Source: an uncultured Chryseobacterium sp.
GTDB lineage: Bacteria; Bacteroidota; Bacteroidia; Flavobacteriales; Weeksellaceae
Assembly: GCA_913774355.1 (NCBI GenBank)
Contig: CAJYGB010000022.1
Coordinates: 1-64,000 of the forward strand
Direction of reading: 5' to 3'
DNA length: 64,000 bases
A program made the translations under genes and the position numbers. Every line of letters starts with the position of its first letter. Position 1 is the first letter of the stretch. Shown here piece by piece: positions 17,433 through 28,200 of the stretch. The notes below the pieces were generated by a model. It was given only the letters and a program-made list of their open reading frames with translations, did no database searches and had not been told where the DNA came from.

Positions 17433-19523
17433 TCAATATAAAATATCCGTTCTCTGCATTATTTCAAAATCCACATAAGGTTGTTTATAAAGCAGCTCAA
17501 AAGGTAATCTGCCTCTGGGGATGGTTCTGCCGCGAATGACATACCCGGCTTCTTTCTTGGTTATGAATGTATCAGCTGCAGACACTCCGGGATATTCGGT
17601 GGCAAAGTGTGCATTTTCATTCTTGAGGTACATCTGTATGCCATTAAAATTTTTATCGGTAATATACAGCCGTAATGTGCTGTTGATGGTGGTTACGAAT
17701 TTAAAATCAAATGCCCGGTCCAGTTCTATGATGAGATGGGGCCAGTTTTTGATAATATGTGACTGTATAACGATGCCGTAAGATTCGGTTTCGAAATTAA
17801 ATGCTTTTTTGACCGTCTCATTCTGCAAAATATACTTTTTAAAAATATACGTTTTCAGCTTCGGCCCGGCGCTGAAAATACCGTAAAGAAAGGCCAGCAG
17901 CCAGGAATTGTCGATTTTAAAGTATTTGCAGCTTTCTTCGGTGCTAAGATCCGAGTGGGGAAATAAGTAATACAGCGGAAAATTTTCAAATTTCAGAAAG
18001 CCCGTCGTATAATCGGCCAACACTTCAGGAAGCTGGCAGGCCGAATCATCGGTGGAAAGCTTTACCAGATGGGTTGTCCTGTTCTGCTCCTCGATTAGCT
18101 GCTGTAAGGATAAGTCGTATTTCCACTTTTTCAGCTCCTGCAGAACCTTATTGTCGTTCATGACCATCAGCCGGCCGAGCTGCCATGCCGATGCATACGT
18201 CATGTCATACATTTTGGTGTCTTCATTAAACAGGATCAGGTGGTCTGCATGATCCGGCAGGTAACGGTCTTCAGAGATGCCGTTAAACATTTCAAGATCA
18301 AAAGTATACTTTCTGTTCACAAAAGGGCCCTGGTACCAGGAAATCATTTTGCCTCCTCCCTTCAGCTGGTGTTCCAGCGGTACTTTTGCAATATTGAGCA
18401 GGCGGTTGGCCGCTTCATGGCTGGTTATGGTATGGGTTGTAAAGGCCTGTATTTTCAGCTCATGCAGGAGTCCTTTCAGTGTTTTCCCATTATACTCCAG
18501 ATATTCCAGAATATGGTTATTGTGCTGTTCAAGCTTCTCCTGGTCTTCCTCTAACTTATGGGCTAAATCATTTTCTTTTTCAATATTGCCCGTAACATTC
18601 TCTGTCAGTACCGCCTTAAACCTGTTAAAACGAACCTTCTTTTTATCCAGGAATTTTCTGTTTTCTTCCATCAGCCTTTGCAGGGTACGGTACGACGGAT
18701 TTTCTAGATTGCTGCTGATGATATTTTTAAGCCCTTCATAATCCGATATTTCAGAATCTTTTATCCCGGAAAAATCCTTGAAGTTTGGGTGATTTTTCAT
18801 TTTTTTCAGATCGATCTGATATAATTCCGTCCCGATGGATTCAAAAGACCATTCATGCAGGACGACACAGCAGGATGTTTTGGCTGCGGTTCTGGAAATC
18901 GTTCCGGAATGTTTTTCGATGTTGGCATAATAACAGACAAAAATGCGGTACCTCGTGTCCGGCTCAACCATACGGTGGGCCATCACGATACTTGTTTCCT
19001 CCGGTAAATTCAGGGCTGCTATTTCCTTGTGCTTCTGAATTCGGACGTGTGCCAAAGAACCTGTAAGCTCCGGTGGGGGCGTAATGTATGATCCCTCCTC
19101 AAACTTCAGGAGGGTAATCGTTTTCCGTTCCGATTCCAGGGAGCCTGTCAGAAAATCCGTGTTGCTTTCTGAAAGTTCAGCCTTATTCTGCTCAAATTCC
19201 TCTTCTTTGATCAGCACCAAAAACAGGTAAGGCAGTTTCTCCCCGTTATAATGGCATTCGTATTCCCATGGAAGCGTACTTCTCCTGAACTGGATGTGGG
19301 GAAATACGCCGGCATAATTTCCTTTTCCTTCATGAATGGGGTAAACGGCCAGGACTTCATTATGGGGGATCTGATGGTTGTATCCGGCGACATGAAATTC
19401 GGTGATCTGAGGATTCCCTTTTTCAAGTTCATTATCCAGGCGGGCAGTTACCGTATATTTTCCGGCCTGTACGGCAGGGATATGTGAAGGTCCGATCCCG
19501 ATGTCATTCAGTTCATTTTGCAT
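17433..19523 (-). CDS. Uncharacterised 696-residue protein, last gene of the seven-gene operon
   Basis: Start at ATG 19523, overlapping the preceding gene by 11 bases; the longer frame to 19613 lies inside that gene. No signal peptide. N-terminal third is beta-rich (GKYTVTARLDNE...HVAGYNHQIP), residues about 270-360 are helical and highly charged. The C-terminal half has KGGGKMISWYQGPFVNRK and YDMTYASAWQLGRLMVM. I recall motifs of this sort in large uncharacterised actinobacterial proteins encoded beside DUF6603-like proteins; this is unverified. Coupled translation and strict order imply it works with the DUF6603-like protein. Confidence 0.8.
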   Translation of the reverse strand: MQNELNDIGIGPSHIPAVQAGKYTVTARLDNELEKGNPQITEFHVAGYNHQIPHNEVLAVYPIHEGKGNYAGVFPHIQFRRSTLPWEYECHYNGEKLPYLFLVLIKEEEFEQNKAELSESNTDFLTGSLESERKTITLLKFEEGSYITPPPELTGSLAHVRIQKHKEIAALNLPEETSIVMAHRMVEPDTRYRIFVCYYANIEKHSGTISRTAAKTSCCVVLHEWSFESIGTELYQIDLKKMKNHPNFKDFSGIKDSEISDYEGLKNIISSNLENPSYRTLQRLMEENRKFLDKKKVRFNRFKAVLTENVTGNIEKENDLAHKLEEDQEKLEQHNNHILEYLEYNGKTLKGLLHELKIQAFTTHTITSHEAANRLLNIAKVPLEHQLKGGGKMISWYQGPFVNRKYTFDLEMFNGISEDRYLPDHADHLILFNEDTKMYDMTYASAWQLGRLMVMNDNKVLQELKKWKYDLSLQQLIEEQNRTTHLVKLSTDDSACQLPEVLADYTTGFLKFENFPLYYLFPHSDLSTEESCKYFKIDNSWLLAFLYGIFSAGPKLKTYIFKKYILQNETVKKAFNFETESYGIVIQSHIIKNWPHLIIELDRAFDFKFVTTINSTLRLYITDKNFNGIQMYLKNENAHFATEYPGVSAADTFITKKEAGYVIRGRTIPRGRLPFELLYKQPYVDFEIMQRTDILY

Positions 19524-22236
19524 AAGATGTCGTTTTATAGGTGCCCAAAATCGTTTTGTAACGGTAGGTTTCCAGATCATTTTCCAGATCAGATACATCG
19601 AATTCATGGTCATCCATAAGATTGAGTTCTTTCAGGATATGTTCTGGTCCGAAATGGTCGTTGTTTACTTTTTCTACGGCAAAACCACGGAAACCGTCTT
19701 CATAATTTTTAACGGCCGTATCGTATAAGGACGCAGGTACGGATTGTACCGGAACAACCGTTTTCGGAAATTCCAGCCGGATCCCTTTGCAGATATCCTT
19801 CAACAGATTATCACCGGATAAAGCTTCTTCGTCCGAAATATGGTTTTTATCATTCCACACAGATCGGGCTACCGACTGTATGATCAGTTCGTTTACCAAA
19901 TCGATTTTTGTTTTATCAAGCATCACTTCCAGATACAGCGTGTTTTGAAGTGCAGGGGAACCGGAATAGACGGGATAGATGGTCTTGCTGATAAGTTGCG
20001 TTTCTGTTCCCTCAATGGCCGTGATCGGAATTTTACTGTAAATATCGAGGACGAAATCTTTTGGATTCACCACGGTTCTTTGCGGCCCGTTTTCAGGTCC
20101 GGCCTTTTTAATGATCCCTTTTGAGATGCTGCAGGTTAAAATTTTATCCGCATCATCCAGATAGGCTTTTACGAAATCGGGTCTTTGCAGTTCCGGCTTT
20201 TTCCTGTGTTTTTCGCCGAAAGAGGTTTCCAGTTCGTAGCCTGCTATTTTAATCATGGCTTTTCCGCCGAAATCGGGCCCTGCTACCAGCAACGTGGCCA
20301 TGATGTTCTGCCTGTAGCTAATGCTGAACCAGCCGATCCCGACCCTTAAATCAATAAAAACGCGGCAGGCAATTTCCGCTTCGTAATAAAACGGATGCCA
20401 GCTAATGATAAAATCGGCCTGGAACTGTATGGCGATATTTGCATAGAGCAGGCTTCCTTCATAGGTATAAACGATACCGGCTTCTATCCCGGCCATAATA
20501 CAGCCCGGGGTGAGCGCATAATAAATTTTGCCGTAAATATTTACGGGCCCCAGGTTCAGATCAAATCCAAGCCTCGGAATATCGCTGGGATAATGCTGTG
20601 GCGGTTTGAATTTGGGATGATAGCCGCCAACGGATAAAACAAAATCTCCGGCAGCCTCCCCTTTCAGCCACATTCCGAAAGCAAAACCGCCGGTAAGCTT
20701 CAGCTGGGGAAGCAGCACGTAGGATTTCTCAGTAAGCTGTCCCCTGGCGATAAAAATACCGTCTTCAATATCCGCTCTCAGAGAAAATGCAAATTCGATG
20801 TTGTAGACCCCTTCAAGAGCAGATACCGACAGCCCCAGCAGATTAACGGAAGTCTTATTGCCAAAGGCTACCGCCAGAATTCCCGTAGTGACAATAATTT
20901 TATAAGTGTCGAATTTTATCCCGGCAACAATAACATAGCTGTTATCCTCCGGCGGAATATACCGGTTAAGATCCGCAAATATTTTCCGGACGCTGTCCCC
21001 TTCTTTTAGTCCCCCGTTCCTGACAATTTTCACTAAGGGGAATTCGGCCACTTCGGAAATATTGGGCATCACGAAATTTCTGTTCAGTCCAAAACCCAGC
21101 GCCAGCCCGAGAATATTGAAAGAAGGATCTATGGGAATCGGCACCCCCAGATATCCGAAAGCAAACATGGACGAATAGGCAGGCGTTTTTATATAGGAAC
21201 CGATGGCCACGATTTCAATCTTTCCCATTTTGAAGGTCACCAGCCCGTTGTAGGTTTCCGTTTTTTCCGAAGTTCCGGCCGCCGTGGTGGCTTCCGTAAT
21301 TTCTCTCATAAAAGCACCCGATACGGATAACGAAGGGGTATGATAGGCCAAAGAAAGCCCTTTTAATGTAAACTGTATTTTTGCAAGAGAACCCGGAAAG
21401 CTGAATCCGTTTAAAATCTGAAACGGAATAATAATGCCCATCCCGATAACCTCAAAAGAAAACGGGCCAATGCTGAGCTCTGCCGAAATAGTCAGCTGAA
21501 TACTTTTCCCGGCGATTTTCGGAGCTATTTTCGTGATTTTTACCGGAGATCTTTTCACGGGTCCGGTTGTATCTGAAGCAACCGGGACTTTTTCTTCTTT
21601 ACCCGAAGCAGGAACCGCCGGCAGTTTTCCCGTATTTTTGGAGGGAAAGACAATAATCTGCTTTTCCTGACCGGAATAATATTCGAGTCCTACATTAAAA
21701 TCGCGCTCGATTTTAATCTGCTGATCTTTGATCCAGACCGTATTTTTAAATTGCTTTTTTAAGAAAAATTCCGATGTTTTGGAAAGGCCGGTTTCTTTTT
21801 GCGAGAAATACACCAGATCCAGCTTTGAGATCCCGTAGTCTTTCAGGTATTCCCCTACCAGCGGCAGACCGGAAAATCCGATAGCTCCATTAAGGGAAAG
21901 GCTCAGAAGATTGAATTTTCCGGACAGCAGAATAAGGAGGTTAAAATAAGGGTAAGCCAGTTCTATCCTGCTGGCAGAAAGATGATCGGCGGTTTTTTTA
22001 TCTTCCAGTTTGTAGATTCCGAAGTCCGCTTCTTCAGGGATAAAAGGATCGATAATTTCTGCAAAATCCCGGTGATCGTCAAGAATGGATTTCAGCCTGT
22101 TCTTCGCTCCGGGTAGGCGGTTTTTAAGGTGCATTTCTGAAAATGCACCATTGCTTTCAAAAGCACCCTGCAGATTGAGTTCGAAATCCTTAATTCCGAC
22201 CTGCAGTTCCAGCTGAATGATTTTATTTTTATCCAT
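19513..22236 (-). CDS. DUF6603-like large beta-rich protein
   Basis: 907 residues from ATG 22236 (the frame begins six codons earlier with TTG). N-terminal about 200 residues hold leucine-rich beta strands, then a low-complexity linker (about 205-230, Pro/Ser/Thr/Lys), then a long region of alternating amphipathic strands rich in Gly, Ile and Phe. The segment LNLGPVNIYGKIYYALTPGC followed by a run with ADFIISWHPFYYEAEI is how I recognise DUF6603. No signal peptide or sorting tail. The strand pattern looks like a very large beta barrel or solenoid. Overlaps the downstream gene by 11 bases. Family call from memory of the pattern. Confidence 0.75.
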   Translation of the reverse strand: MDKNKIIQLELQVGIKDFELNLQGAFESNGAFSEMHLKNRLPGAKNRLKSILDDHRDFAEIIDPFIPEEADFGIYKLEDKKTADHLSASRIELAYPYFNLLILLSGKFNLLSLSLNGAIGFSGLPLVGEYLKDYGISKLDLVYFSQKETGLSKTSEFFLKKQFKNTVWIKDQQIKIERDFNVGLEYYSGQEKQIIVFPSKNTGKLPAVPASGKEEKVPVASDTTGPVKRSPVKITKIAPKIAGKSIQLTISAELSIGPFSFEVIGMGIIIPFQILNGFSFPGSLAKIQFTLKGLSLAYHTPSLSVSGAFMREITEATTAAGTSEKTETYNGLVTFKMGKIEIVAIGSYIKTPAYSSMFAFGYLGVPIPIDPSFNILGLALGFGLNRNFVMPNISEVAEFPLVKIVRNGGLKEGDSVRKIFADLNRYIPPEDNSYVIVAGIKFDTYKIIVTTGILAVAFGNKTSVNLLGLSVSALEGVYNIEFAFSLRADIEDGIFIARGQLTEKSYVLLPQLKLTGGFAFGMWLKGEAAGDFVLSVGGYHPKFKPPQHYPSDIPRLGFDLNLGPVNIYGKIYYALTPGCIMAGIEAGIVYTYEGSLLYANIAIQFQADFIISWHPFYYEAEIACRVFIDLRVGIGWFSISYRQNIMATLLVAGPDFGGKAMIKIAGYELETSFGEKHRKKPELQRPDFVKAYLDDADKILTCSISKGIIKKAGPENGPQRTVVNPKDFVLDIYSKIPITAIEGTETQLISKTIYPVYSGSPALQNTLYLEVMLDKTKIDLVNELIIQSVARSVWNDKNHISDEEALSGDNLLKDICKGIRLEFPKTVVPVQSVPASLYDTAVKNYEDGFRGFAVEKVNNDHFGPEHILKELNLMDDHEFDVSDLENDLETYRYKTILGTYKTTSYAK

Positions 22237-22266
22237 ATATCCAAACAGTATCAAAGAAAACGATAC

Positions 22267-22983
22267 CTACATCAGTTTGATGATATACCTCAGCGTGATG
22301 TGAGAAGGTATGATGCTGAAGCTCCTCGCTTCAAGCCTCGATGGCCTGTGGTCGTCGCTGTCCATATCGTTATTCGTCAGCCTCTTTACGAAATAATAGT
22401 CATGGCTGTGGTACAGGGCATCATTATTGTCGATACCTCTGGTTCCCCATTTTGTACCGACATTGAATCTGGTTTCATAATAAGCATGGTTATGCCAGGG
22501 CAGGTTTTCTGCTGTTAATCTCATCTCATCCGAACCTCCTTCTCTTACGGCATCCGAGTTCGTACCCCTGATAAATTTATTGATGAGGTTCGGTTTTCTT
22601 CGCCCTATAATTCTTATTGCGTCGGAATTTCTCCAGTCTATTTCACTCCCATCGCACAATTCCCACCCCCACGGTATCTCTTTACCTGCAAAAGCGACAA
22701 CGGTACCAATGGGAACGGATACATATTCGTTATTGGCATACAGCCTGTTTTTAATTTCCGTTTTTTCAGCAGTAATTCTAATGAGCTCCCGGCCATCTTT
22801 CACAATTTTCAGCTCATTGGATAGCAACTCAATCTGCTTTTTCAGTTTCAAAAGTTCAACCGTCAGGATATTGATATTCCCTCCATCAGATTCCAACCGC
22901 TTAATATTCCCTTCATTGGATTCCAGCCGGCTGATATCACCGCGATCTGATTTAAAATCATTTATATTTAATTTTTCTGACAT
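22267..22983 (-). CDS. Phage tail-collar domain protein, copy 2
   Basis: 238 residues. N-terminal 85 residues are helical/coiled coil and contain a short tandem duplication (ISRLESNEGN, IKRLESDGGN). The tail-collar domain starts at VPIGTVVAFAGKEIPWGWEL-CDG, followed by IRGTNSDAVREGGSDE, AENLPWHNH and the closing IIPSHITLRYIIKLM. Tail-collar domains form trimeric tips of phage tail fibres. It is paralogous to the upstream gene, sharing the INDF start, the KNRLYANNEYVSVPIG junction and the end. There are no phage structural genes nearby; it belongs to this operon. Gap of 30 bases to the next gene. Confidence 0.85.
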   Translation of the reverse strand: MSEKLNINDFKSDRGDISRLESNEGNIKRLESDGGNINILTVELLKLKKQIELLSNELKIVKDGRELIRITAEKTEIKNRLYANNEYVSVPIGTVVAFAGKEIPWGWELCDGSEIDWRNSDAIRIIGRRKPNLINKFIRGTNSDAVREGGSDEMRLTAENLPWHNHAYYETRFNVGTKWGTRGIDNNDALYHSHDYYFVKRLTNNDMDSDDHRPSRLEARSFSIIPSHITLRYIIKLM

Positions 22984-23073
22984 AATGATTGAATTAATTT
23001 AGATAAAGTATCTTTCTGATCCTGAGAAAACCTTTTTCTGATAAACCGTTTACATATATAAAATATGACCGGC

Positions 23074-23712
23074 CTACACCGTTTTCATAATGTAAAGCAT
23101 CTTCACATTAGGAGGCGTGATATCAAACGCATGTCCCTCACCGGTCCTCGTGGTGAAAAGCCGGCTTGTATTTTCCGAACTCCCGTTATAAAAATCGGCT
23201 CTGTCGTCACTACCAACGGCGTGTGAAGTTGTGACCGCCTGCCGGGTATAAAAATTATATTTCATTTTTTCGTATTCATGGGAGTGAGATGGTATATTCA
23301 GTTCGGTCAGGACAATGCTTTTGCGCCCTGTTTCGACTTCCCGGTTCCTGCTTTTATCTGTTGTTCCGAAGATGACTTTATTGTCCAGATTCGGTGCGTT
23401 GTTTCCGTCGCACACTTTCCAGCCTTCGGGAATTTCCCGTCCTGCAAAGGCTACAATGGTTCCTATGGGTACCGATACCAGTTCTTCATTGGCATAGAGT
23501 TTATTTTTAACTACTGTTTTTTCAGAATTAATTCTGATCAGTTCCTGCTTCAGGTTATTTACTATCTTCAGGTCATTTTTAAGCAATTCGATGGTCTCCT
23601 CCAGTTTTACCATTTTAGCCACCAGCTGATCGATGGTTGCGGTGTCTGCTGTAATGTTTTTAAATTTACTTTTTCCCGATTCAAAATCGTTTATATAAAA
23701 TTTTTCCTCCAT
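23074..23712 (-). CDS. Phage tail-collar domain protein, copy 1
   Basis: 212 residues from ATG 23712 (MEEKFYINDFESGKSKF); the frame runs on upstream inside the previous gene. Residues about 20-80 are a coiled coil (MVKLEETIELLKNDLKIV). The collar domain follows: SVPIGTIVAFAGREIPEGWK-VCDG, NAPNLDNKVIFGT, ELNIPSHSHEYE and PPNVKMLYIMKTV. Probably a trimeric, fibre-tip-like binding protein. It starts 13 bases after the LamG-like gene and is followed by its paralogue 90 bases downstream, the widest gap in the operon. Confidence 0.85.
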   Translation of the reverse strand: MEEKFYINDFESGKSKFKNITADTATIDQLVAKMVKLEETIELLKNDLKIVNNLKQELIRINSEKTVVKNKLYANEELVSVPIGTIVAFAGREIPEGWKVCDGNNAPNLDNKVIFGTTDKSRNREVETGRKSIVLTELNIPSHSHEYEKMKYNFYTRQAVTTSHAVGSDDRADFYNGSSENTSRLFTTRTGEGHAFDITPPNVKMLYIMKTV

Positions 23713-23725
23713 ACTGTTGTCGTGC

Positions 23726-25222
23726 TTATTGATAATAATAAAATATTTTGCCGGTCCTGAGATAAAACCGGGCCCTGCCGTTCCGGTAACCGGGAATATT
23801 TCTGTATTCCAGGTAAAACGGATAAGATCCCGAAGGGAAATCCGGGCTGTCATTTTTAGCCAGCAGACCTGAGATTTCAATATCCATCCACTGGTTTTCC
23901 TTAATGACCGTATTTTCTTTTACATAAATTTTGAGTTGTTGATCCTTAACCGTATTCAATTCCCTGCCTTCCCTGTTTTTTATCTTAATGTTAACAGCCT
24001 GCAGGACATCGTCCCTTACTATCCCCATCTGTCCGGAGGTTACTTCAAAAGATGCATTTTGTCCGAAAGCGACTTCTTCTCTCCGGCTGTTCATGATTCT
24101 CAGGATGATCGTCTGGGCGTTTTTTTTTTCACCGTTATATAAGGTATCATTACCGAAAACAAACACTTCAAAAGGGCAGACATCGGCCCCGCGATCATCC
24201 TGTATAGCAACCGTCCGATCGATGGTTACCGATTTACCGCCGGACAGGACCATGTTCGTATGATCGCCCGTTTTCAGCGTGCAGTTTGTGAGTTCCAGCT
24301 GCACAAACATTCTGTCCTGATTCCTCAGATTCACCAACCCCACAAATGGAAGAGGGATAAAAATTTTGCGACCTTTTATCATGGCTGTCCCTGCTTTTAT
24401 AGCTATAGAGAAATCATCCCCTTCCGTGCTTACGGATGCGGTTTCAGGAACGCTTTCTTTCAGCTGAAAAAATCCTTTTTTGGCTTTCAGGATAAGATGA
24501 ACATTCCTGTCAGGATGAAATTCGATAAAGTAGGTATCAAGATCAATATCCAAGAACAATCCCTTCGTGTCATCATCCAGAAAGAGCCGGTCCTGATACC
24601 CGGACTTATTGTAAAGGCTGAACCCGATCGTACTGAAAACCGACAGGTTCTCTGCATTCTGATAGCTCCGTATTTTTTTCAGGGCAGAGGCGTTGACTTC
24701 CTCCTGAATGCTGAGATCGGAAAACTTTATGTTGCTGTTTTTTCCGGCCTGCAGCTTTATTTTGCCGATTGATCCTAAAGAGAGATCCGCCTTGTTTATT
24801 TCTTTATTAAATAAAAAAGTTTTTATTTTATCACGGCTAATGGTAACCGTAATATTATACCACGTATCCTGCGTAAGCCGTTCTGTGGGGTTTTCCATAA
24901 TCCATAAAATGTTATTCCGGATTGCCAGGCTGTACAGGTCATCAACAACCAGAAAAGAATCATCCGAAGCGTTACCCTGCAACAGCTGATAATTAAAAAA
25001 CAGGTTGATGACATACGATTTATCAGCCTCAATGATAAATTCACCGAAAGTAAAGTGTATAGCATTGCTGTTTTTCAACAGCAGATAGCTGCCTCTCCGG
25101 GTGTCGAAATCAATATTCGAGTCCTGCAGTTCGGAAACAATCGTGACGTTTCCGTTGGTATTGATGATCTGCCGGTTTTCCAGGCTGTCCAGAGGAAAAT
25201 GATAAGAGAGTATGTTACTCAT
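23726..25222 (-). CDS. LamG/concanavalin-like uncharacterised protein
   Basis: 498 residues, no signal peptide. Residues about 5-175 have the shape of a LamG/laminin-type jelly roll (SYHFPLDSLENRQIINTNGN; DTWYNITVTISRDKIKTFLF; IGKIKLQAGKNSNIKFSDLS). The remainder is beta-rich and includes ADVCPFEVFVFGNDTLYNGE and a C-terminal SGSYPFYLEYRNIPGYRNG. LamG folds often bind carbohydrate or protein. Thirteen bases separate it from genes on both sides. Function unknown. Confidence 0.75.
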   Translation of the reverse strand: MSNILSYHFPLDSLENRQIINTNGNVTIVSELQDSNIDFDTRRGSYLLLKNSNAIHFTFGEFIIEADKSYVINLFFNYQLLQGNASDDSFLVVDDLYSLAIRNNILWIMENPTERLTQDTWYNITVTISRDKIKTFLFNKEINKADLSLGSIGKIKLQAGKNSNIKFSDLSIQEEVNASALKKIRSYQNAENLSVFSTIGFSLYNKSGYQDRLFLDDDTKGLFLDIDLDTYFIEFHPDRNVHLILKAKKGFFQLKESVPETASVSTEGDDFSIAIKAGTAMIKGRKIFIPLPFVGLVNLRNQDRMFVQLELTNCTLKTGDHTNMVLSGGKSVTIDRTVAIQDDRGADVCPFEVFVFGNDTLYNGEKKNAQTIILRIMNSRREEVAFGQNASFEVTSGQMGIVRDDVLQAVNIKIKNREGRELNTVKDQQLKIYVKENTVIKENQWMDIEISGLLAKNDSPDFPSGSYPFYLEYRNIPGYRNGRARFYLRTGKIFYYYQ

Positions 25223-25235
25223 CGGTATATTGGGA

Positions 25236-28200
25236 TTATAATTGGTTAGATTTAATGGATACCCAGCCTTCTTTTAATATTAACCCGGGAATAACGGGAT
25301 TTGAAATATTAAAATCCATAATGGACATTTTGCTTCTTTCAATAAGCTGAACCAGCCTTTCATCTTCTTCCGTCAGAGATTCCCGGTGTATCCATTCCCG
25401 GTATTTTTCCGCATCTATGTAATACAGGTTTTCGTCCGGGAAGAATGCTTCCTCGGCTATCAGCCCTTTTGTTCTCAACGCGTCAAGATCTTTCTCTTCC
25501 AAACCTTTTAAGGACAGATCCTGGGTGATACGGTTGAGGACCGGTTTATTTTCCGCAGAGAGCTTTTCTTTTTTTGTTTTCTTAAGGTCTATCCAGGACC
25601 AGCGGTAGCGTTTATCTTTTAACAATGAAAGCTGCAGATTTTCTTTGGGCGTTACCACGGGAGAGGTGAGCAAGGTAAGCTCGATCTTCCGCAGTGCATA
25701 TTTAATTTCATTATAGGGCAGGCTTATATTTTTTTCAGGTAAAATTCCGGATTTCACAAAGAGCCCCGCTTTGGGATGAAGTAGCGCAATTATGGATTTT
25801 TCAGGTCCGTTTATGGTAACAAACCCTTTGTTATCTTCCGTTTTTGAAGCCATAGCCAGCTTTTGTAAATCGTTCTCCTGCGGAATGATATGCAGGTCCT
25901 GCAATGTTTCCCAGATCAGATTTCCCTTTTCGGTAAACTGTTTTAAGATATAAGGCCGGGAGAGATCTCCTTTTTCATCGAGTATCTGCTCAAGGAGAAG
26001 GATCAGGGATTCAAACCGGCTGCCGGCGGAGTTCCCGTTTTCTTCCTTTATGGAAGATGTTTCCGGATTTTCCGGATTAAGCAGCGCGGTAAAACGGTCC
26101 AGCAAAAAATCCATATCGGAGCTGATCAGGTCATCCGGCTTGAACGGTACGGAACGATTCCGCTTATCGCTTCTGGGATTGCTGCTCACGAAGGCACTTA
26201 CTTTTTCCAGTTCTTCCGTGTTTAAGATATCAGCTAACTCAGCACTTTCTTCAAAGGCTGATTCCAGGGTCTTCCGGATTGATGACGGATTTTTCAGCTT
26301 TTTTCCTGAAGCATCAGAATTCAGCCCGTTTTTTATATCCTGATAAATGGTAAAGCTTTTCCGGGCAGCGGAACTCAGGCCGGAAACGGTCTGGCTGTTG
26401 ATGTAAAGCATCCGGCGGTTGAAATCGCCTTCTTCCATATGCCAATAGCCTATGAGTCCGTCATTGTATTGATTGACATCTCCGAAACGGACCGGAAACC
26501 TGATGTTGCAGAGTCCGCTTTCGTGAGCGGAATGATCGGATACAACATCTCTGTTTTTAACATTATACACAGGCTTTCCTCTGGAAACCAACCGGTAGTC
26601 TATTTTTGCAATTGCAATCGGGAGGGAAGCCATGGTTTCCATCAGCGATGGGTTCTGATAATTTTCCGGAGCAATGTGTTCTAGATTATGCTGGATTTCT
26701 TTAATTACCTCAGCGACAAAGCCCGGCTTTTTACTTTGCTTTGAAAACCATTTCACCATATTTCTGAGATCGGGATTTTCAATCTTTTCAATGCCTGTCT
26801 TCTTTTCATATCCGGAGGCGGTATGAAAGGGCGTAGGTTCCCACTGGCCTTCATCGTTCACAGCACCGATGTGCAATCCTTCACTGTTGAAAAATTCAAG
26901 ATGCTGATTGATGAAAACCGGTATCATCCATCCGATCACAGGACTTTTCACCGAGTCTGAGGTATGATAGTCGAATTTAATATCCAGTGCAGAAGGCTGC
27001 AGCACTCTCGGTGGCAGGATCACCCAGTTTTTCCTGTCGGCAAAGGTCTGGTTTTTTGTGGTGATGATCTTATCCGGATAAATTTTCTGCTCCCGTCCGA
27101 AACTGTCTGTCACCCTGAGACGGCTTATGCTCAGCGCCCCATTTCTTAACGGATTGAACGTAGATAAATGATTGGCTGACAATAAACTGATGTTTGCTTT
27201 ATGATTATTCAGCAGAGCAGTAAGTGCACGGGCTGCCTTTTTATGGTTCCGGAACCCGTTGGGAATGAAAGGCAGTACAGACAGGGCCTGGCTCCGCTGG
27301 ATCATCAGGTTGTTGAAATCCGAAAGGGTAAATTCAAACAGATCGGTTCTTTCAAGCTTTGCCCTGTATTGTTCCAGGAGGTTATAGATCGGCTGATTCT
27401 GATCTGATTCCCTGAAGGTTTCCACAGCTTTTTCAATTCTGCCCAATACATATTCTTTCAGTGTGCTGTCTACCAAGGAGTTCCCGTAGTACTGATTTCC
27501 GGAGGAATTATAGGCAATATTATCCAGCTTATAATCTTTGATCAGGTCGGCATTCTGCTCATCCAGGCAATAAGTATCAAATAAAAAGTCTGAAGAGAAA
27601 TTTTGATCTGCCGTGTTGAGGTAGTGTCCGTTCTTTTTGGGCAGGAATTCAGCATGCCATTCTACTTTAAGGGTTTTCCAGAGATTGGCTGCCACTTCTG
27701 TTACCGGAAGCATGTTGTCCCGGACCATTTTATCGATGAAGCGCTCTATGCGGCCTTCAATTTCAACATATTTTTCCTCCCGGGAAATGGTGTCACCAGC
27801 ATCAAAGGTCCGGACCAGGGCATTTTTACCGGAGGTGGAGACAATAACGGTCGGAGGTAGTGCTTCATAAAAATTATGCGTATTCTTCTTTTCGATCATT
27901 ATTTTTGAAAGCGCAAGATGCCTTAGTTCTTTTTTTACTGTCAGCTCATCAGAATTTTCATGCAGCGATGGCAGGTATTTCAGAGATGCTGCTTTCAGGT
28001 CTTCTATTCTTCTGATCAACTTATCAATTACCATTTCAATGTCTTTGCTGGTTTTTATCCGGTAATGAAGCTCTTCGGTGGTAATATGGATCCTATCTGC
28101 CAGCTGCCGACAATACATTTCCGTGTATTGTAGAGTTTCTATTTTAGCTTCGATCTGTGCAAGAGATCCGTTTACGCGGTTACCGGCAGATCTTTCTAAA

